A DNA stretch of 64,000 nt from Oscillospiraceae bacterium (GCA_017461565.1 JAFTXQ010000014.1:179594-243593), one strand, 5' to 3'; counted from the first letter of the stretch, positions 8,892-18,766 are shown. Notes: generated by a model not told the origin, from the letters alone. Made by a program: numbers and translations.

Positions 8892-9968
8892 ATGGCAAAC
8901 AATGCAAAATCAGTGCTTGCGGAGCTTCTTGAACACGGCAAGCAGACAGGCAAGCTGACAACCAAGGAAATTACCGACGCACTGGAGGAGCTTGATTTTG
9001 ACGTTGAACAGATAAACAAGCTCTATGACGAATTTGAAAGCAACAACATCGAGATCGTGGATGATTACAATATCGACACCGATCTCAGCAACGCCCTTGA
9101 TTTCACCGAGGATGACAGTGACTATTCCGCTGACGGCATCTCGGTGGACGATCCGGTCAAGATACATCTCAAGGAAATAGGCCGTATCCCTCTGCTCAGC
9201 ACAGAGGAGGAGATACAGCTCGCCGAGAAGATATCCTCGGGAGACGAAGCGGCAAGGGACAGGCTGATAGAAGCTAACCTCCGTCTTGTTGTAAGCATCG
9301 CAAAGCATTATGTCGGCAGAGGTATGCCGTTCCTCGATCTCATCCAGGAGGGCTATATAGGACTTATCAAGGCTGTTGAAAAATTCGATCACACCAAGGG
9401 CTATAAGTTCTCCACCTACGCTACATGGTGGATAAGACAGTCCATCACCCGTGCTATTGCCGATCAGGCAAGGACCATCCGTATCCCTGTGCACATGGTA
9501 GAAACTATCACCAAGGTGAAGAAAGCACAGAACCTGCTGCTTCACAAGAACGGGCACGAGCCTACCATAGAGGAAGTCGCAAAGGAGCTTAATATGCAGC
9601 CCGAGCGTGTCCGTGAGATAGTACGTATCGCACAGGACCCCGTATCCCTTGAGGCTCCCGTCGGCGAGGAGGAGGACAGCTACCTCGGCGATTTCATCCC
9701 GGATGAGGACGCTCCCGCACCTATCGACAGCGCAATGCAGGCTGTGTTTAAGGATGAGCTTAACAAAGCACTCGATACCCTCCCTGAAAGAGAGCGTGAC
9801 GTGCTCAAGTTCCGTTACGGTATCGGCAGCGATCGCTCACACACCCTTGAAGAGGTAGGAAGGGAATTCAAGGTAACACGTGAACGTATCCGTCAGATAG
9901 AGGCAAAGGCGCTGAGAAAGCTCCGTCAGGCATCCAGAAGCAAAAACCTCAGGGTATTTCTTGATTGA
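8892..9968 (+). CDS. RNA polymerase primary sigma factor, copy 2 (tandem paralogue)
   Basis: A full-length second SigA-like factor (358 residues) directly behind the first. It keeps region 1.1 ([20 protein letters not shown]), region 1.2, and an identical region 2.4 recognition segment ([18 protein letters not shown]), so it should read the same -10 element. It differs in region 4: [17 protein letters not shown] and a C-terminal [13 protein letters not shown] where copy 1 has the canonical ending. Region 4 contacts the -35 box and activators, so a change in regulation is more likely than in core specificity (inference). ATG 8892 follows AAAGGATC. No promoter is obvious in the 73-base gap. No truncation is seen. 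Confidence 0.93.
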   Translation: MANNAKSVLAELLEHGKQTGKLTTKEITDALEELDFDVEQINKLYDEFESNNIEIVDDYNIDTDLSNALDFTEDDSDYSADGISVDDPVKIHLKEIGRIPLLSTEEEIQLAEKISSGDEAARDRLIEANLRLVVSIAKHYVGRGMPFLDLIQEGYIGLIKAVEKFDHTKGYKFSTYATWWIRQSITRAIADQARTIRIPVHMVETITKVKKAQNLLLHKNGHEPTIEEVAKELNMQPERVREIVRIAQDPVSLEAPVGEEEDSYLGDFIPDEDAPAPIDSAMQAVFKDELNKALDTLPERERDVLKFRYGIGSDRSHTLEEVGREFKVTRERIRQIEAKALRKLRQASRSKNLRVFLD

Positions 9969-10064
9969 TACGGCAGTAAAACGACAGCATGATATATGCC
10001 TTGTCGAAACATCCAAAGCTTGACAGTATGATTTATTGATTTTAACGAAATTGACAAAATCATG

Positions 10065-10093
10065 TTGACTGTAACCACAATATGTTATATAAT
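10065..10093 (+). promoter_or_regulatory. SigA-type promoter before the small membrane protein
   Basis: TTGACT (10065-10070), 17 bp, TATAAT (10088-10093). Confidence 0.8.
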
Positions 10094-10169
10094 ATTATAT
10101 GAACATTGACTAAATAAGCTATGTAATCGTTTGAATTGCACAGCGTGTTCGGGAAAGGACTTTTTCATT

Positions 10170-10610
10170 ATGGCAGATTCAAAACTGATAAATGAACACA
10201 GAGCGTGGCTCAAGGACGCTGAAAAGGGCAAGACCCGTGCGTGCATACTCGCTATCGCATTGTTTGTATTTTATACCGCAGTTGCTATCGTAAACGCAAA
10301 CCTTGAAGAGGTTGCTTTCACAGGCTTCATCGTATTCGTTGTTATCCTTATGGCTCTTATTTCAAGCCTTGTTCTGTTCAACGGCTACAATGCAGGCAAG
10401 TTCCTTGTGTTTGTTACCGAGGTCATAGTGATACTGGCAACGTTCTTCCCTCTTATGAACAACGAAGTTGATTCTGTTATGATGGCTCTTGTATGCGTGC
10501 TGGAATTCATCCCCCCGCTGGTTGGTATCGTGTTCTGCTACGCAAACTTCTATCTGCGCCGCTACTTCAGCTTCATGATCCTTTACAGAGCAAAGAAGAT
10601 CTACCTTTAA
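10170..10610 (+). CDS. Small four-helix membrane protein of unknown function
   Basis: 146 residues. After a charged cytoplasmic N-terminus (SKLINEHRAWLKDAEKGKTR) come four hydrophobic segments at roughly residues 25-45, 50-70, 76-96 and 102-125, ending in a basic tail (YRAKKIYL). No catalytic or binding motif is visible and I do not recognise the family. ATG 10170 follows GAAAGGAC; the in-frame ATG 39 bases upstream has no ribosome site. It has its own promoter and a strong terminator, so it is monocistronic. Confidence 0.75.
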   Translation: MADSKLINEHRAWLKDAEKGKTRACILAIALFVFYTAVAIVNANLEEVAFTGFIVFVVILMALISSLVLFNGYNAGKFLVFVTEVIVILATFFPLMNNEVDSVMMALVCVLEFIPPLVGIVFCYANFYLRRYFSFMILYRAKKIYL

Positions 10611-10627
10611 TTCTTTTGTACATAACA

Positions 10628-10655
10628 AACGGCAGGAGCGATTCCTGCCGTTTTT
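10628..10655 (+). terminator. Terminator of the small membrane protein gene
   Basis: 10-bp perfect stem (AACGGCAGGA / TCCTGCCGTT), 5-nt loop, T tail. Confidence 0.9.
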
Positions 10656-10674
10656 GTTGTAACCGTTTTAAACA

Positions 10675-10721
10675 GCACCGCCGCATATCGGTCAGACCGT
10701 ATATGCGGCGGTGCATCTTTT
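10675..10721. terminator. Second hairpin between convergent genes
   Basis: A 14-bp perfect stem (GCACCGCCGCATAT with its complement at 10701-10714), 12-nt loop, and a T run on the plus strand. It backs up the terminator 20 bases upstream and separates it from the minus-strand lipoprotein gene. Confidence 0.8.
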
Positions 10722-10737
10722 TTGGAGGGGCTATTTT

Positions 10738-11883
10738 TTAAACAAATCTTACGCTGAATTGTTCGTCCGCCTTGTCGGTTGGTATCTCTACCACGATGTG
10801 ATATTCCGCCATGTCGCAGGTGCCACACTCGGGGACGATGCGCTTTATGATTATCTCATTATCAGAAGAGACACCGAGGTACTCGTGGCCTATTGAGCCG
10901 CTGCTTTCCTCGATCATCGCAAGTACAAGAGCATTATCTTTGAAGAAATCAGATCGGTAATCCCACAGGTCAGCGTTGCCGAGCTGATACTGCTCCTCGT
11001 TCTCGTTGAAGTACAGCTTAAGCTCCTCAAGGGAGGATATGGTCACAGCAGTAGGGAATATCCTGCCCTCGACATAGCCGTCGGTACGATATATATTGCA
11101 GGGGTAGTTTGTAAGCTCGGATGTATCGTAGGCGATACTGCTCTCTATCGGTGCGAGCTGACCGATATACGGCTCGGACACCGCATGATCGGGAGGGTAG
11201 TCGGTGCTGTTGCCTGCGTCGGGGGCGTATGAGGGCGTTGAGCCGCTTTCGTTTTCACTGTCACCATTGAAAACAGGTTGCTTTGCTGTCATGAAAACAT
11301 AGGTGCAGCTTCCCTGAGGGAACACAACATTCACAGAGTAGACGCTGCCTATCGGAGACTCGGGGAGTGTGAGTACGCCATCAGCGGTGAAGTCCACGGG
11401 CTGGGTGCTGTTGTCCTCGCCCCAGCATAAGACGTTCTTTATCTCTGCGCCGTTCGTGAGCAGTATCTTAGGTAATTTAATAAGCTGCGCAGGGTCGAAA
11501 GCAGCACTTACATAGCCTTCTGCCGCCAGCTCCAAGGGCATAAGGCTGTCGGTAATGGTAGTGTCGGCAGTGCCGTCACCGTTGTCAACGGTCCATTCGT
11601 AAGTGCTTTTCGTCATCACAGCTACCGAGGCAGTCATTTCCGTTATCGTTTCAATGCGCAGGTCGGGCGGTGAGGTAAGCTCCTGCGGCTCGGTCTGGAT
11701 ACTGCTCTCCCATGCTATTTCGGTGTTATATGCTATGGCGTCAGAGGAGTTTGCATCGGCGGGACGGCTGTCTGGCTGTGCGGCTGCGCCCTGCTCGTTA
11801 TTTGCACTGCCTGTTACGGCAGAGGAGGCACACCCCGTTGCGAGGACGGATATAATCGCTGCAAAAAGCATCAGTTTTTTCAT
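10738..11883 (-). CDS. Secreted lipoprotein with a PrcB-like C-terminal region
   Basis: 381 residues, of unknown function. The N-terminus MKKLMLFAAIISVLATGC is a lipoprotein signal with Cys18 as the anchored residue. A long Ser/Ala/Asp-rich, low-complexity stretch follows. The last 110 residues (SSLEELKLYFNEN to EQFSVRFV) form a compact beta-rich unit resembling PrcB C-terminal domains; this is a resemblance, not a firm match. ATG 11883 is chosen for the signal peptide and the AAAGGATG ribosome site. It probably sits on the outer face of the membrane. It is divergent from the next lipoprotein gene. Confidence 0.75.
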   Translation of the reverse strand: MKKLMLFAAIISVLATGCASSAVTGSANNEQGAAAQPDSRPADANSSDAIAYNTEIAWESSIQTEPQELTSPPDLRIETITEMTASVAVMTKSTYEWTVDNGDGTADTTITDSLMPLELAAEGYVSAAFDPAQLIKLPKILLTNGAEIKNVLCWGEDNSTQPVDFTADGVLTLPESPIGSVYSVNVVFPQGSCTYVFMTAKQPVFNGDSENESGSTPSYAPDAGNSTDYPPDHAVSEPYIGQLAPIESSIAYDTSELTNYPCNIYRTDGYVEGRIFPTAVTISSLEELKLYFNENEEQYQLGNADLWDYRSDFFKDNALVLAMIEESSGSIGHEYLGVSSDNEIIIKRIVPECGTCDMAEYHIVVEIPTDKADEQFSVRFV

Positions 11884-12060
11884 GGTATCATCCTTTCTTG
11901 TTTCGGTGTAGCATTGGCATAAAAATTGCCTCATTCAACCATAACACTGTGCTAAAGCGTAAAAGGTTGCAAATAGATCGGAAAAAAGATAGGATATCTT
12001 TTTGCGTTTATGAAAATCTGATTAAATTTGCAAAAAACTCTTTCATTATTTCAATATTTG

Positions 12061-12069
12061 TGCTATAAT
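12061..12069 (+). promoter_or_regulatory. Extended -10 promoter (TGCTATAAT)
   Basis: TATAAT at 12064-12069 with TG one base upstream. The -35 region (12041-12046, TTTCAT) is weak. It lies 43 bases ahead of the GTG start of the lipoprotein gene. Confidence 0.6.
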
Positions 12070-12111
12070 AGTATTAATTATAACTATATCTTGTTGAAAC
12101 AGAGGTATAAT

Positions 12112-13449
12112 GTGAAGATAAAAGCTTTTTTAGCGGCGTTTACAGCACTGCTGATGACGGGCTGCTCCACGGGCGTTTCGGTGGAAAATCTCCTGACGCC
12201 CCCAAAGCTCAACGCTCAGCAGGACGAAATATATCAGGCGCTTATCAAAAGCACAGGCTCTGCGATAAACCTGAAGTACCCTAAAAGCGGCGACTACCGC
12301 TCGGCGTTCGTTATCAGGAACATCGACAGCGAGCCCGGCGAGGAGGCGCTCGTCTTCTACGAGCCTGACTCGGTGCAGTCGGGCGAGGCGGCGCTCCGCC
12401 TTAAGGTGCTTGACCAGTATGACGGAAAGTGGCAGGCAGTGTACGATCTTGCGTGCTTCGGCAGCGAGGTGGAGAGCGTCAGCTTTACTGGCATAGGCAC
12501 GGGAAACCGCACGGATATAATCATCCGTTATACGATGCTTAACCAGACGGAAAAGGCGTTCAGCCTTATAAATTATTCCGATGGTATCCCGAACGAGCTT
12601 TACGCTGCATCCTATTCCTGCCTGGAGGTCATCGATCTCAACGGAGATGGTGTTACGGAGCTTGTCACGGTGTCCGCCGACAAGGCTACGGGAAATTACA
12701 ACGCAGCTATGTTCAGCCGTACCGACAACGGACTTGAGAAGCTAAGTGAAACTCCGCTCATTGGTACACATTCCGAGATAGTAAATGTCACAAAGGGAAT
12801 GCTTGCGGAGGATGTGCCCGCACTGTTCATAGATTTCCTTCGGGGGCAGGGGCAGTACGGAACGGACGTCATCTACTGCCACGGCGACGAGATATTCAGC
12901 CCCGACAGCATCGGACCCAGCGCAGAAAGCAGTATCATCTCACGTTTTACAAATGACTATACGGCAGAGATCTACTGCTACGATATCGACGGAGACGGCT
13001 TTGCCGAGATCCCCAGTATGACGCCGCTACCCGGTTACGAGCTTCTGACACGCTCGGAGCAGCTTTGTGCAGTGCGTTGGTACACTGTAAAATACAAGAA
13101 TTTCTCTATGGAGCATTATGGCTATTACAGCAGTAAATACGGCTTTGCGCTGCTGTTCCCGCACAGATGGTACGGCGTTGTTACGGCTGTTCCAAATCTT
13201 CAGGAGAACGAGATAATATTCATAAGCTACAACCCTATGAAGGGACTCACGGTGGATCAGTCCACAGAACTTATGCGTATCCGCATAGTTGACAAGAACG
13301 ATGAAACAGCTGCCGAAAAGGTAGAGGGCATGACGGTGCTCATTGAGAATGAGGAGAGCATCTACTGCTACTTGGAGACAGACGGCTACAAGACGGGCAA
13401 GCTTGCACTCACCGAGAGCGAGCTTAAGAACAGCTTTATACTGTTCTGA
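12112..13449 (+). CDS. Lipoprotein with VCBS/FG-GAP-like calcium-binding segments
   Basis: 445 residues, of unknown function. The GTG start at 12112 gives VKIKAFLAAFTALLMTGC, a lipoprotein signal, and AGAGGT precedes it. Two DxDxDG-type loops, DLNGDGVTELV and DIDGDGFAEI, resemble the calcium-binding blades of FG-GAP/VCBS repeat propellers, so the mature part may be a small beta-propeller on the cell surface. It lies 26 bases ahead of a two-component system, and the same transcript probably carries all three. A sensory or signal-modulating role for that pair is only inferred from position. Confidence 0.75.
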   Translation: MKIKAFLAAFTALLMTGCSTGVSVENLLTPPKLNAQQDEIYQALIKSTGSAINLKYPKSGDYRSAFVIRNIDSEPGEEALVFYEPDSVQSGEAALRLKVLDQYDGKWQAVYDLACFGSEVESVSFTGIGTGNRTDIIIRYTMLNQTEKAFSLINYSDGIPNELYAASYSCLEVIDLNGDGVTELVTVSADKATGNYNAAMFSRTDNGLEKLSETPLIGTHSEIVNVTKGMLAEDVPALFIDFLRGQGQYGTDVIYCHGDEIFSPDSIGPSAESSIISRFTNDYTAEIYCYDIDGDGFAEIPSMTPLPGYELLTRSEQLCAVRWYTVKYKNFSMEHYGYYSSKYGFALLFPHRWYGVVTAVPNLQENEIIFISYNPMKGLTVDQSTELMRIRIVDKNDETAAEKVEGMTVLIENEESIYCYLETDGYKTGKLALTESELKNSFILF

Positions 13450-13475
13450 TCTTAACTAAAATGAGAGGTACAGAT

Positions 13476-14171
13476 ATGAAACGTATACTTGTTTGCGAGG
13501 ATGAAGAAGCGATCCGTGATTTTGTTGTGATAAACCTCAGCCGTGCAGGCTACGATGTCGTAGACGTTGCCAGCGGCGAGGAAGCCGTTCAGGTCTACAA
13601 TCAGCAGGAGGGTCGCTTTGATGTGGCGTTGCTGGATATCATGATGCCGGGAATGGATGGCTTTTCGCTGTGCCGCTGGATAAGGGAGCAGAGCAGCGAG
13701 ATAGGCATAATCATGCTGTCTGCAAAGAGTCAGGAGATGGACAAGGTAAACTGCCTTATGATAGGCGCAGACGACTATGTGACAAAGCCGTTTTCACCCT
13801 CGGAGCTTGTGGCGAGGGTGGACGCCATCTATCGCCGTGTCAATATCAATTCCGCACGCCGTGAGGAGCCGAAGACTGTTGTTTCGGGTCCGTTCGTGCT
13901 GGACTGCCAGAGCAGGACGGTAAAGAAGAACGGCGAGGATATCGAGCTTACGCAGGTGGAATATCACATCATGGAATACCTGCTGAAAAACAGTAACACC
14001 GCTCTTGACAGAAAGACCATATTGCGCCATATATGGGGCGATGCGTATTACGGCGACGACAAGGTGGTGGATGTGAACATCCGCCGTCTGAGAATGAAGA
14101 TAGAGGACGACCCGTCAAACCCCGGCTACATACAGACTATATGGGGCTTCGGATATAAGTGGAACGTATAA
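13476..14171 (+). CDS. Response regulator, OmpR/PhoB family
   Basis: DNA-binding regulator of a two-component system. Receiver domain (1-118): acidic pocket Glu8-Asp9, phosphoacceptor Asp54 in LLDIMMPG, and Lys in VTKPF. The winged-helix output domain (about 135-231) has LTQVEYHIMEYLL, VVDVNIRRLRMKIE and a C-terminal GFGYKW. 231 residues, normal. ATG 13476 is preferred because the in-frame ATG at 13461 overlaps the GAGAGGT ribosome site. The kinase gene starts 3 bases after its stop, so they are a cognate pair. Target genes cannot be deduced. Confidence 0.95.
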   Translation: MKRILVCEDEEAIRDFVVINLSRAGYDVVDVASGEEAVQVYNQQEGRFDVALLDIMMPGMDGFSLCRWIREQSSEIGIIMLSAKSQEMDKVNCLMIGADDYVTKPFSPSELVARVDAIYRRVNINSARREEPKTVVSGPFVLDCQSRTVKKNGEDIELTQVEYHIMEYLLKNSNTALDRKTILRHIWGDAYYGDDKVVDVNIRRLRMKIEDDPSNPGYIQTIWGFGYKWNV

Positions 14172-14173
14172 CT

Positions 14174-15643
14174 ATGGCAGAAAGTAATGTGATCGCACGC
14201 CAGCCTGCTGCCAGGACAGTGACAAAGCGCAGCTCTATTGCGTGGCGCTGGATGATAAACACGCTCAGCGTTGTAAGCGTGCTGCTTATCGTGGCAAATG
14301 TCTGCATCTATTATTTTACACGGCAGTATTATTACGGCTCCGCAGAGAACTATGTGGTGTCCGAGGCTAATGCAACTGCCACCATCCTTGCAAGGCTTTA
14401 CGAGGACCTTGCCGTGAATTATTCCACCGAGATACGTGAGGTAATCGAGAACTTTGAGAAGAAGGATCAGATGGAGATGATGTCCGTAAATAAAAACGGA
14501 GAGGTAACGCTCTCCTCCAGCGGATTTTCTCCCGACAGCAGCTACTTTATGCCCGATTACGAGGCGGCACTCAAGGCAGAGGACGGCGTGGGCGTGTTCA
14601 TAGGTATAGACAGCGGCGAGAAGATACTTGCCGTGACGGTGAAGATAGCCCAGCCCAGCAGCAGCTACGATGCGCTGAGATTTGTGACATCCCTCACAAG
14701 GATAGAGGGGCAGCTTTCTGCAATAATGGTCACAGCAATTGCGATAAGCGTCATGATAATACTTATAGTGGTGTTTACGGGACTTTATTTCGTAAACTCT
14801 ATCTGTGTGCCGCTGGTGGAGATAAGCGGTACGGCAAGAAAGCTTGCAAAGGGCGACTTCTCTGAGCGTATAGCGATAAAGAACAACGACGAGATAGGCG
14901 AGCTCTCCCGTGTATTCAACGACATGGCGGATGAGCTTGAAAACTCCGAGGCGATAAAGAACGACTTTATTTCCTCCGTTTCCCATGAGCTGAGGACTCC
15001 CCTTACCGCTATAAAGGGCTGGAGCGAGACCCTTGCGCTCGGCTATGACGAGGTCACTTTTGCCAAGGGCATGAAGGTGATAACCCGTGAAACGGAGCGT
15101 CTTGAGGGAATGGTGGAGGAGCTTCTGGACTTCTCACGCATACAGAATGGAAAGTTCACCTTGCAGATGGCAAACATCGACGTTATAGCAGAGCTTGATG
15201 ATGCGTTGCTGATATACCGTGACAAGGCGCTAAAGGAGAACAAAACGCTTATCTACAACGAGCCCGAGTTCCTGTGCGTGGTATACGGTGACAAGAACAG
15301 GCTAAGGCAGGTCTTCATAAACGTTATCGACAATGCAATAAAATATACAGACGAGGGTGGCACGATAGAGATAACCGCACAGCGCACAGACGAGGTGCTG
15401 CACATCACGGTGTCGGATACAGGCTGCGGTATTGCAGAGGCTGATCTGCCAAAGGTAAAAGCGAAATTCTACAAGGCAAACAGTACCCGACGTGGTTCGG
15501 GAATCGGTCTTGCCGTTGCGGACGAGATAATATTCATGCACGGCGGCTCCTTAGATATACAGAGTGAGCTTGATGTGGGAACAACAGTGACTATCACACT
15601 GCCGCTGATACAGAAGCGGGAAAGGAACGATAATGAGCAATAA
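14174..15643 (+). CDS. Sensor histidine kinase with HAMP domain
   Basis: Membrane kinase partner of the upstream regulator. Transmembrane helix at about residues 25-46, an extracytoplasmic sensor domain of about 130 residues, a second helix at about 185-210, then HAMP. The dimerisation box has the phosphoacceptor His271 in SHELRTPLTAIKGW. The ATPase domain has the N box DNAIKYTDEGG and the G boxes DTGCGIAE and RGSGIGLAV. 489 residues. A GTG start 15 bases earlier is possible but has no better ribosome site. The overall plan is PhoR/YycG-like; there is no PAS domain. Its end overlaps the DUF1385 gene by 11 bases. Confidence 0.94.
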   Translation: MAESNVIARQPAARTVTKRSSIAWRWMINTLSVVSVLLIVANVCIYYFTRQYYYGSAENYVVSEANATATILARLYEDLAVNYSTEIREVIENFEKKDQMEMMSVNKNGEVTLSSSGFSPDSSYFMPDYEAALKAEDGVGVFIGIDSGEKILAVTVKIAQPSSSYDALRFVTSLTRIEGQLSAIMVTAIAISVMIILIVVFTGLYFVNSICVPLVEISGTARKLAKGDFSERIAIKNNDEIGELSRVFNDMADELENSEAIKNDFISSVSHELRTPLTAIKGWSETLALGYDEVTFAKGMKVITRETERLEGMVEELLDFSRIQNGKFTLQMANIDVIAELDDALLIYRDKALKENKTLIYNEPEFLCVVYGDKNRLRQVFINVIDNAIKYTDEGGTIEITAQRTDEVLHITVSDTGCGIAEADLPKVKAKFYKANSTRRGSGIGLAVADEIIFMHGGSLDIQSELDVGTTVTITLPLIQKRERNDNEQ

Positions 15644-16706
15644 TAAGGAAAACTGCTGTAAAAAGACCAAGATAGGCGGACAGGCGCTTATCGAGGGAAT
15701 AATGATGAAGGGCGTTTCAAAGTCCGCCATGGCTGTACGTCTCAAGGACGGCGGCATATATGTTGAGGACTGGGAGAACAAGCCTGTAAAGTGGTACAAC
15801 AAAGCGCCGCTGATACGTGGCGGAATAAACTTCGTGTCCTCTATGTCGGACGGCTACAAGTATATGATGAAGTCCGCCGAAAAGAGCGGTATGCTTGACG
15901 AGGACGGCGAGGAAGAGCCTACAAAATTTGAGAAATGGCTGGATGAAAAGCTTGGTGATAAGCTCACAGGCGTTATCATGGCTGTTGCCATGGTGCTTGG
16001 CGTGGCACTTGCGGTGCTGCTGTTTGCGTTCATCCCCACTGCGCTTTTCGACTGGATAGAAACGCTGCTGCCGTTCACTCCCACCGAGGTAGGGGCTTCC
16101 GCACTGGCTGCGCTGGTCCCCGCTGCTTTCGAGGGAACATTCACATTGGGCAGCAGGATGGATATCTCCATGTGGCAGGCTACCTTTGAGGGCGTTATGA
16201 GATTGATAATATTCGTTGCGTATATGGCTGTGGTGGCAAAGATGAACGACATCCGCCGCACCTACGAGTACCACGGTGCAGAACACAAGACCATCGCCTG
16301 CTACGAGGCAGGTGAGGAGCTCACCGTTGAAAACGGAAAGAAGCACACAAGATTTCATCCCCGCTGCGGCACAAGCTTCATCATCCTGTCGCTGCTGGTA
16401 AGCATACTTGTATATACGATAGTCCCGATAAACCCTGCAGAGTGGTTCGGTATAGAGAACACCATGCTTGCGTCCCTTGCACGTGTTGCGATAAAGCTGC
16501 TGCTTCTTCCGCTGGTAGTGGGAATAGCTTACGAGCTTATCCGTATCGCAGGACGTCACAACAACATCGTGACAAGGATATTCTCCGCCCCGGGTCTGTG
16601 GATGCAGCGGCTCACCACCTGCGAGCCTGACGCTTCGCAGATAGAGATCGCAATTGCGGCGATGACTCCCGTACTCCCCAAGGAGGGTGAGAACGACGAA
16701 TGGTAA
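15633..16706 (+). CDS. DUF1385 family membrane protein (YqhQ-like)
   Basis: 357 residues. It has the family-defining GGQALIEGIMMKG near the N-terminus, GAEHKTIACYE in the second half and HPRCGTSF, which suggest a metal-binding site facing the membrane. Several hydrophobic helices lie in the middle (about 110-150 and 185-210) and C-terminal part (about 240-300). Biochemical function is unknown. It overlaps the kinase gene upstream (11 bases) and prmC downstream (7 bases). A yqhQ-prmC neighbourhood is common in Firmicutes. Confidence 0.92.
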   Translation: MSNNKENCCKKTKIGGQALIEGIMMKGVSKSAMAVRLKDGGIYVEDWENKPVKWYNKAPLIRGGINFVSSMSDGYKYMMKSAEKSGMLDEDGEEEPTKFEKWLDEKLGDKLTGVIMAVAMVLGVALAVLLFAFIPTALFDWIETLLPFTPTEVGASALAALVPAAFEGTFTLGSRMDISMWQATFEGVMRLIIFVAYMAVVAKMNDIRRTYEYHGAEHKTIACYEAGEELTVENGKKHTRFHPRCGTSFIILSLLVSILVYTIVPINPAEWFGIENTMLASLARVAIKLLLLPLVVGIAYELIRIAGRHNNIVTRIFSAPGLWMQRLTTCEPDASQIEIAIAAMTPVLPKEGENDEW

Positions 16707-17566
16707 GGCTTAAAGAGCTGTATGACAACATAGAGGCAAAGCTTTGCGACGGCAAGAGCGGCAACGACATCTTCGAGGCAAGATTTGAAGCTCAGTGTAT
16801 AATAAGACACGCCACGGGAAAGGGTTACAGATCCACTATTCTCCGTGACCCGGATGCCGAAACTACGGACGAGCAGGCGGCTGATGCACAGGAAATGACC
16901 CTGCGCAGATTAAAGGGCGAGCCGTTACAGTACATCCTCGGCGAATGGGAATTTTACGGCATGAACTTCTGCGTCGGAGAGGGCGTGCTTATCCCACGGC
17001 AGGACACCGAAACGCTTGTGGAGCTTGTTACGGACGAATACCTTAAAGACGGACTGGTCTGTGCCGACCTTTGCTCGGGCAGCGGCTGTATAGGAATATC
17101 GCTCAGCCGCCTGTACAGGACGAGGATGCACTGCTACGAAAAGTCCGGAAAGGCTATGGAATACCTTACCCGCAACATAGAAATGAACCGCCTGAAGGTC
17201 AACGGACTTGTCAGTGCGGTGCTTGCGGACGTGCTTGATAAAGCTGTTATCGAAGCGGCTCCGATGTACGATATCATCGTATCCAATCCGCCTTATCTCA
17301 CCGCAGAGGATATGAAGAACCTCCAGACCGAGGTGACCTACGAGCCTGAGATGGCGCTGTACGGCGGCGAGGACGGACTTTATTTCTACCGTGAGATATT
17401 GAAAGCGTGGAGCAAAAAGCTGAAAAAAGGCGGCCTGTTCGCCGTTGAGATAGGCATGGGTCAGGAAAAGGACGTTATGCAGATCTTCGAGGAAAACGGA
17501 ATAGAGGCGCAGACAAAAAAGGACTACTGTCATATAGACCGTGTGGTATACGGTATTAAGAAGTAA
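16700..17566 (+). CDS. prmC: Peptide chain release factor N5-glutamine methyltransferase
   Basis: Methylates the Gln of the GGQ motif in release factors RF1 and RF2. The C-terminal SAM-dependent domain has the cofactor loop DLCSGSGCIGIS and the catalytic NPPY motif in IIVSNPPYL. The N-terminal helical domain (1-85) binds the release factor, and PLQYILGEWEF with LIPRQDTE is typical. 288 residues, normal. AAGGAGGG precedes ATG 16700, which lies inside the DUF1385 gene. No prfA is adjacent in this window. Confidence 0.94.
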   Translation: MVRLKELYDNIEAKLCDGKSGNDIFEARFEAQCIIRHATGKGYRSTILRDPDAETTDEQAADAQEMTLRRLKGEPLQYILGEWEFYGMNFCVGEGVLIPRQDTETLVELVTDEYLKDGLVCADLCSGSGCIGISLSRLYRTRMHCYEKSGKAMEYLTRNIEMNRLKVNGLVSAVLADVLDKAVIEAAPMYDIIVSNPPYLTAEDMKNLQTEVTYEPEMALYGGEDGLYFYREILKAWSKKLKKGGLFAVEIGMGQEKDVMQIFEENGIEAQTKKDYCHIDRVVYGIKK

Positions 17567-17599
17567 ACAATTTCATTTAAATACAGGAGGATACTTAAA

Positions 17600-18766
17600 A
17601 TGGCTATGGATAAGAAAAAGGGATCTGTCGCTCCCGTTGTGAAGCTTGTTGATCCCGAGGAGAAGAAAAAGGCACTCAAGACTGCCATGGCGCAGATAGA
17701 AAAGACCTACGGCGCAGGTGCGATCATGTTCATGGGTGAAAACCGCCACATGGATATCGAGTGCATCTCAACGGGCTCGCTTATGCTTGATCTTGCGCTG
17801 GGCATCGGCGGACTTCCCAAGGGACGTATCATAGAGATCTACGGTACAGAGTCCTCGGGTAAGACCACCATCTCGCTCCAGGCTGTCGCAGAGGCGCAGA
17901 AGGCAGGCGGCACAGCGGCATTCATCGATGTTGAGCACGCTCTCGATCCTGTTTACGCAAAGAAGCTGGGCGTTGATATCGACAACCTGCTGGTATCCCA
18001 GCCCGACACAGGCGAGCAGGCACTGGAGATAATCGAAACACTGGTGCGCTCGGGTGCTATCGACATCATCGTACTGGACTCCGTTGCGGCTATGACGACA
18101 AGAGCCGAGATAGACGGCGACATGGGCGACGCTCACGTTGGCGTGCAGGCAAGACTTATGTCCCAGGCACTGAGAAAGCTTACATCTGTCATCAACAAGT
18201 CCAACTGTGTTGCCATCTTCATCAACCAGATAAGAGAGAAGATCGGCGTTATGTACGGCAACCCCGAGACCACTCCCGGCGGCCGTGCGCTCAAGTTCTA
18301 CTCTTCCGTGCGTATCGAGGTGCGCAGAGGCGAGCCTATCAAGGACGGCGCTGACATCATCGGCAACCGTACCAAGTGCAAGGTGGTAAAGAACAAGGTG
18401 GCGCCTCCCTTCAAGACCGCAGAGTTCGATATCCTGTACGGCGAGGGCGTGTCCAAGATGGGCGAGATAGTTGATACCGCCGTTGAGTTCGATGTCATCA
18501 AGAAGAGCGGTTCGTGGTTCAGCTATGACGACATGAAGATAGGTCAGGGCCGTGACAAGGTAAAGCAGTATCTGCTTGAGAACCCCTCCGTCTGCGACGA
18601 GGTAGAGAAGAAGATCCGTGAGATATTTGCAAAGAATACTGATCTCAGCTTCGGCGGCGAGGATGCCGAAGACGCTCCCATCGAAGAGAAGAAGCCTGCA
18701 GCGGCAAAGGCGGCGGCTTCGGAGGATGACGATTATGCAGAGTTCTCTCCCGAGGACCTTGAATAA
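17600..18766 (+). CDS. recA: Recombinase RecA
   Basis: ATP-dependent strand-exchange protein for homologous recombination and SOS activation. Walker [10 protein letters not shown] begins at Gly82 (Lys88); the sequence also has IDVEHALDP, the Walker B-like [10 protein letters not shown], loop L2 ([19 protein letters not shown]) and an acidic C-terminal tail ([13 protein letters not shown]). 388 residues, slightly long because of an Ala/Lys-rich linker before the tail. AGGAGG at 17585-17590 supports ATG 17600. No LexA/SOS box was recognised in the 33-base gap. It overlaps recX by one base. Confidence 0.98.
   Translation: MAMDKKKGSVAPVVKLVDPEEKKKALKTAMAQIEKTYGAGAIMFMGENRHMDIECISTGSLMLDLALGIGGLPKGRIIEIYGTESSGKTTISLQAVAEAQKAGGTAAFIDVEHALDPVYAKKLGVDIDNLLVSQPDTGEQALEIIETLVRSGAIDIIVLDSVAAMTTRAEIDGDMGDAHVGVQARLMSQALRKLTSVINKSNCVAIFINQIREKIGVMYGNPETTPGGRALKFYSSVRIEVRRGEPIKDGADIIGNRTKCKVVKNKVAPPFKTAEFDILYGEGVSKMGEIVDTAVEFDVIKKSGSWFSYDDMKIGQGRDKVKQYLLENPSVCDEVEKKIREIFAKNTDLSFGGEDAEDAPIEEKKPAAAKAAASEDDDYAEFSPEDLE

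Noticed and set aside
5957-10169. Horizontal transfer or a mobile element as the source of the second sigma gene
   Set aside because: Codon style and base composition look the same as in copy 1, and no repeats or integrase flank it; simple tandem duplication is enough.
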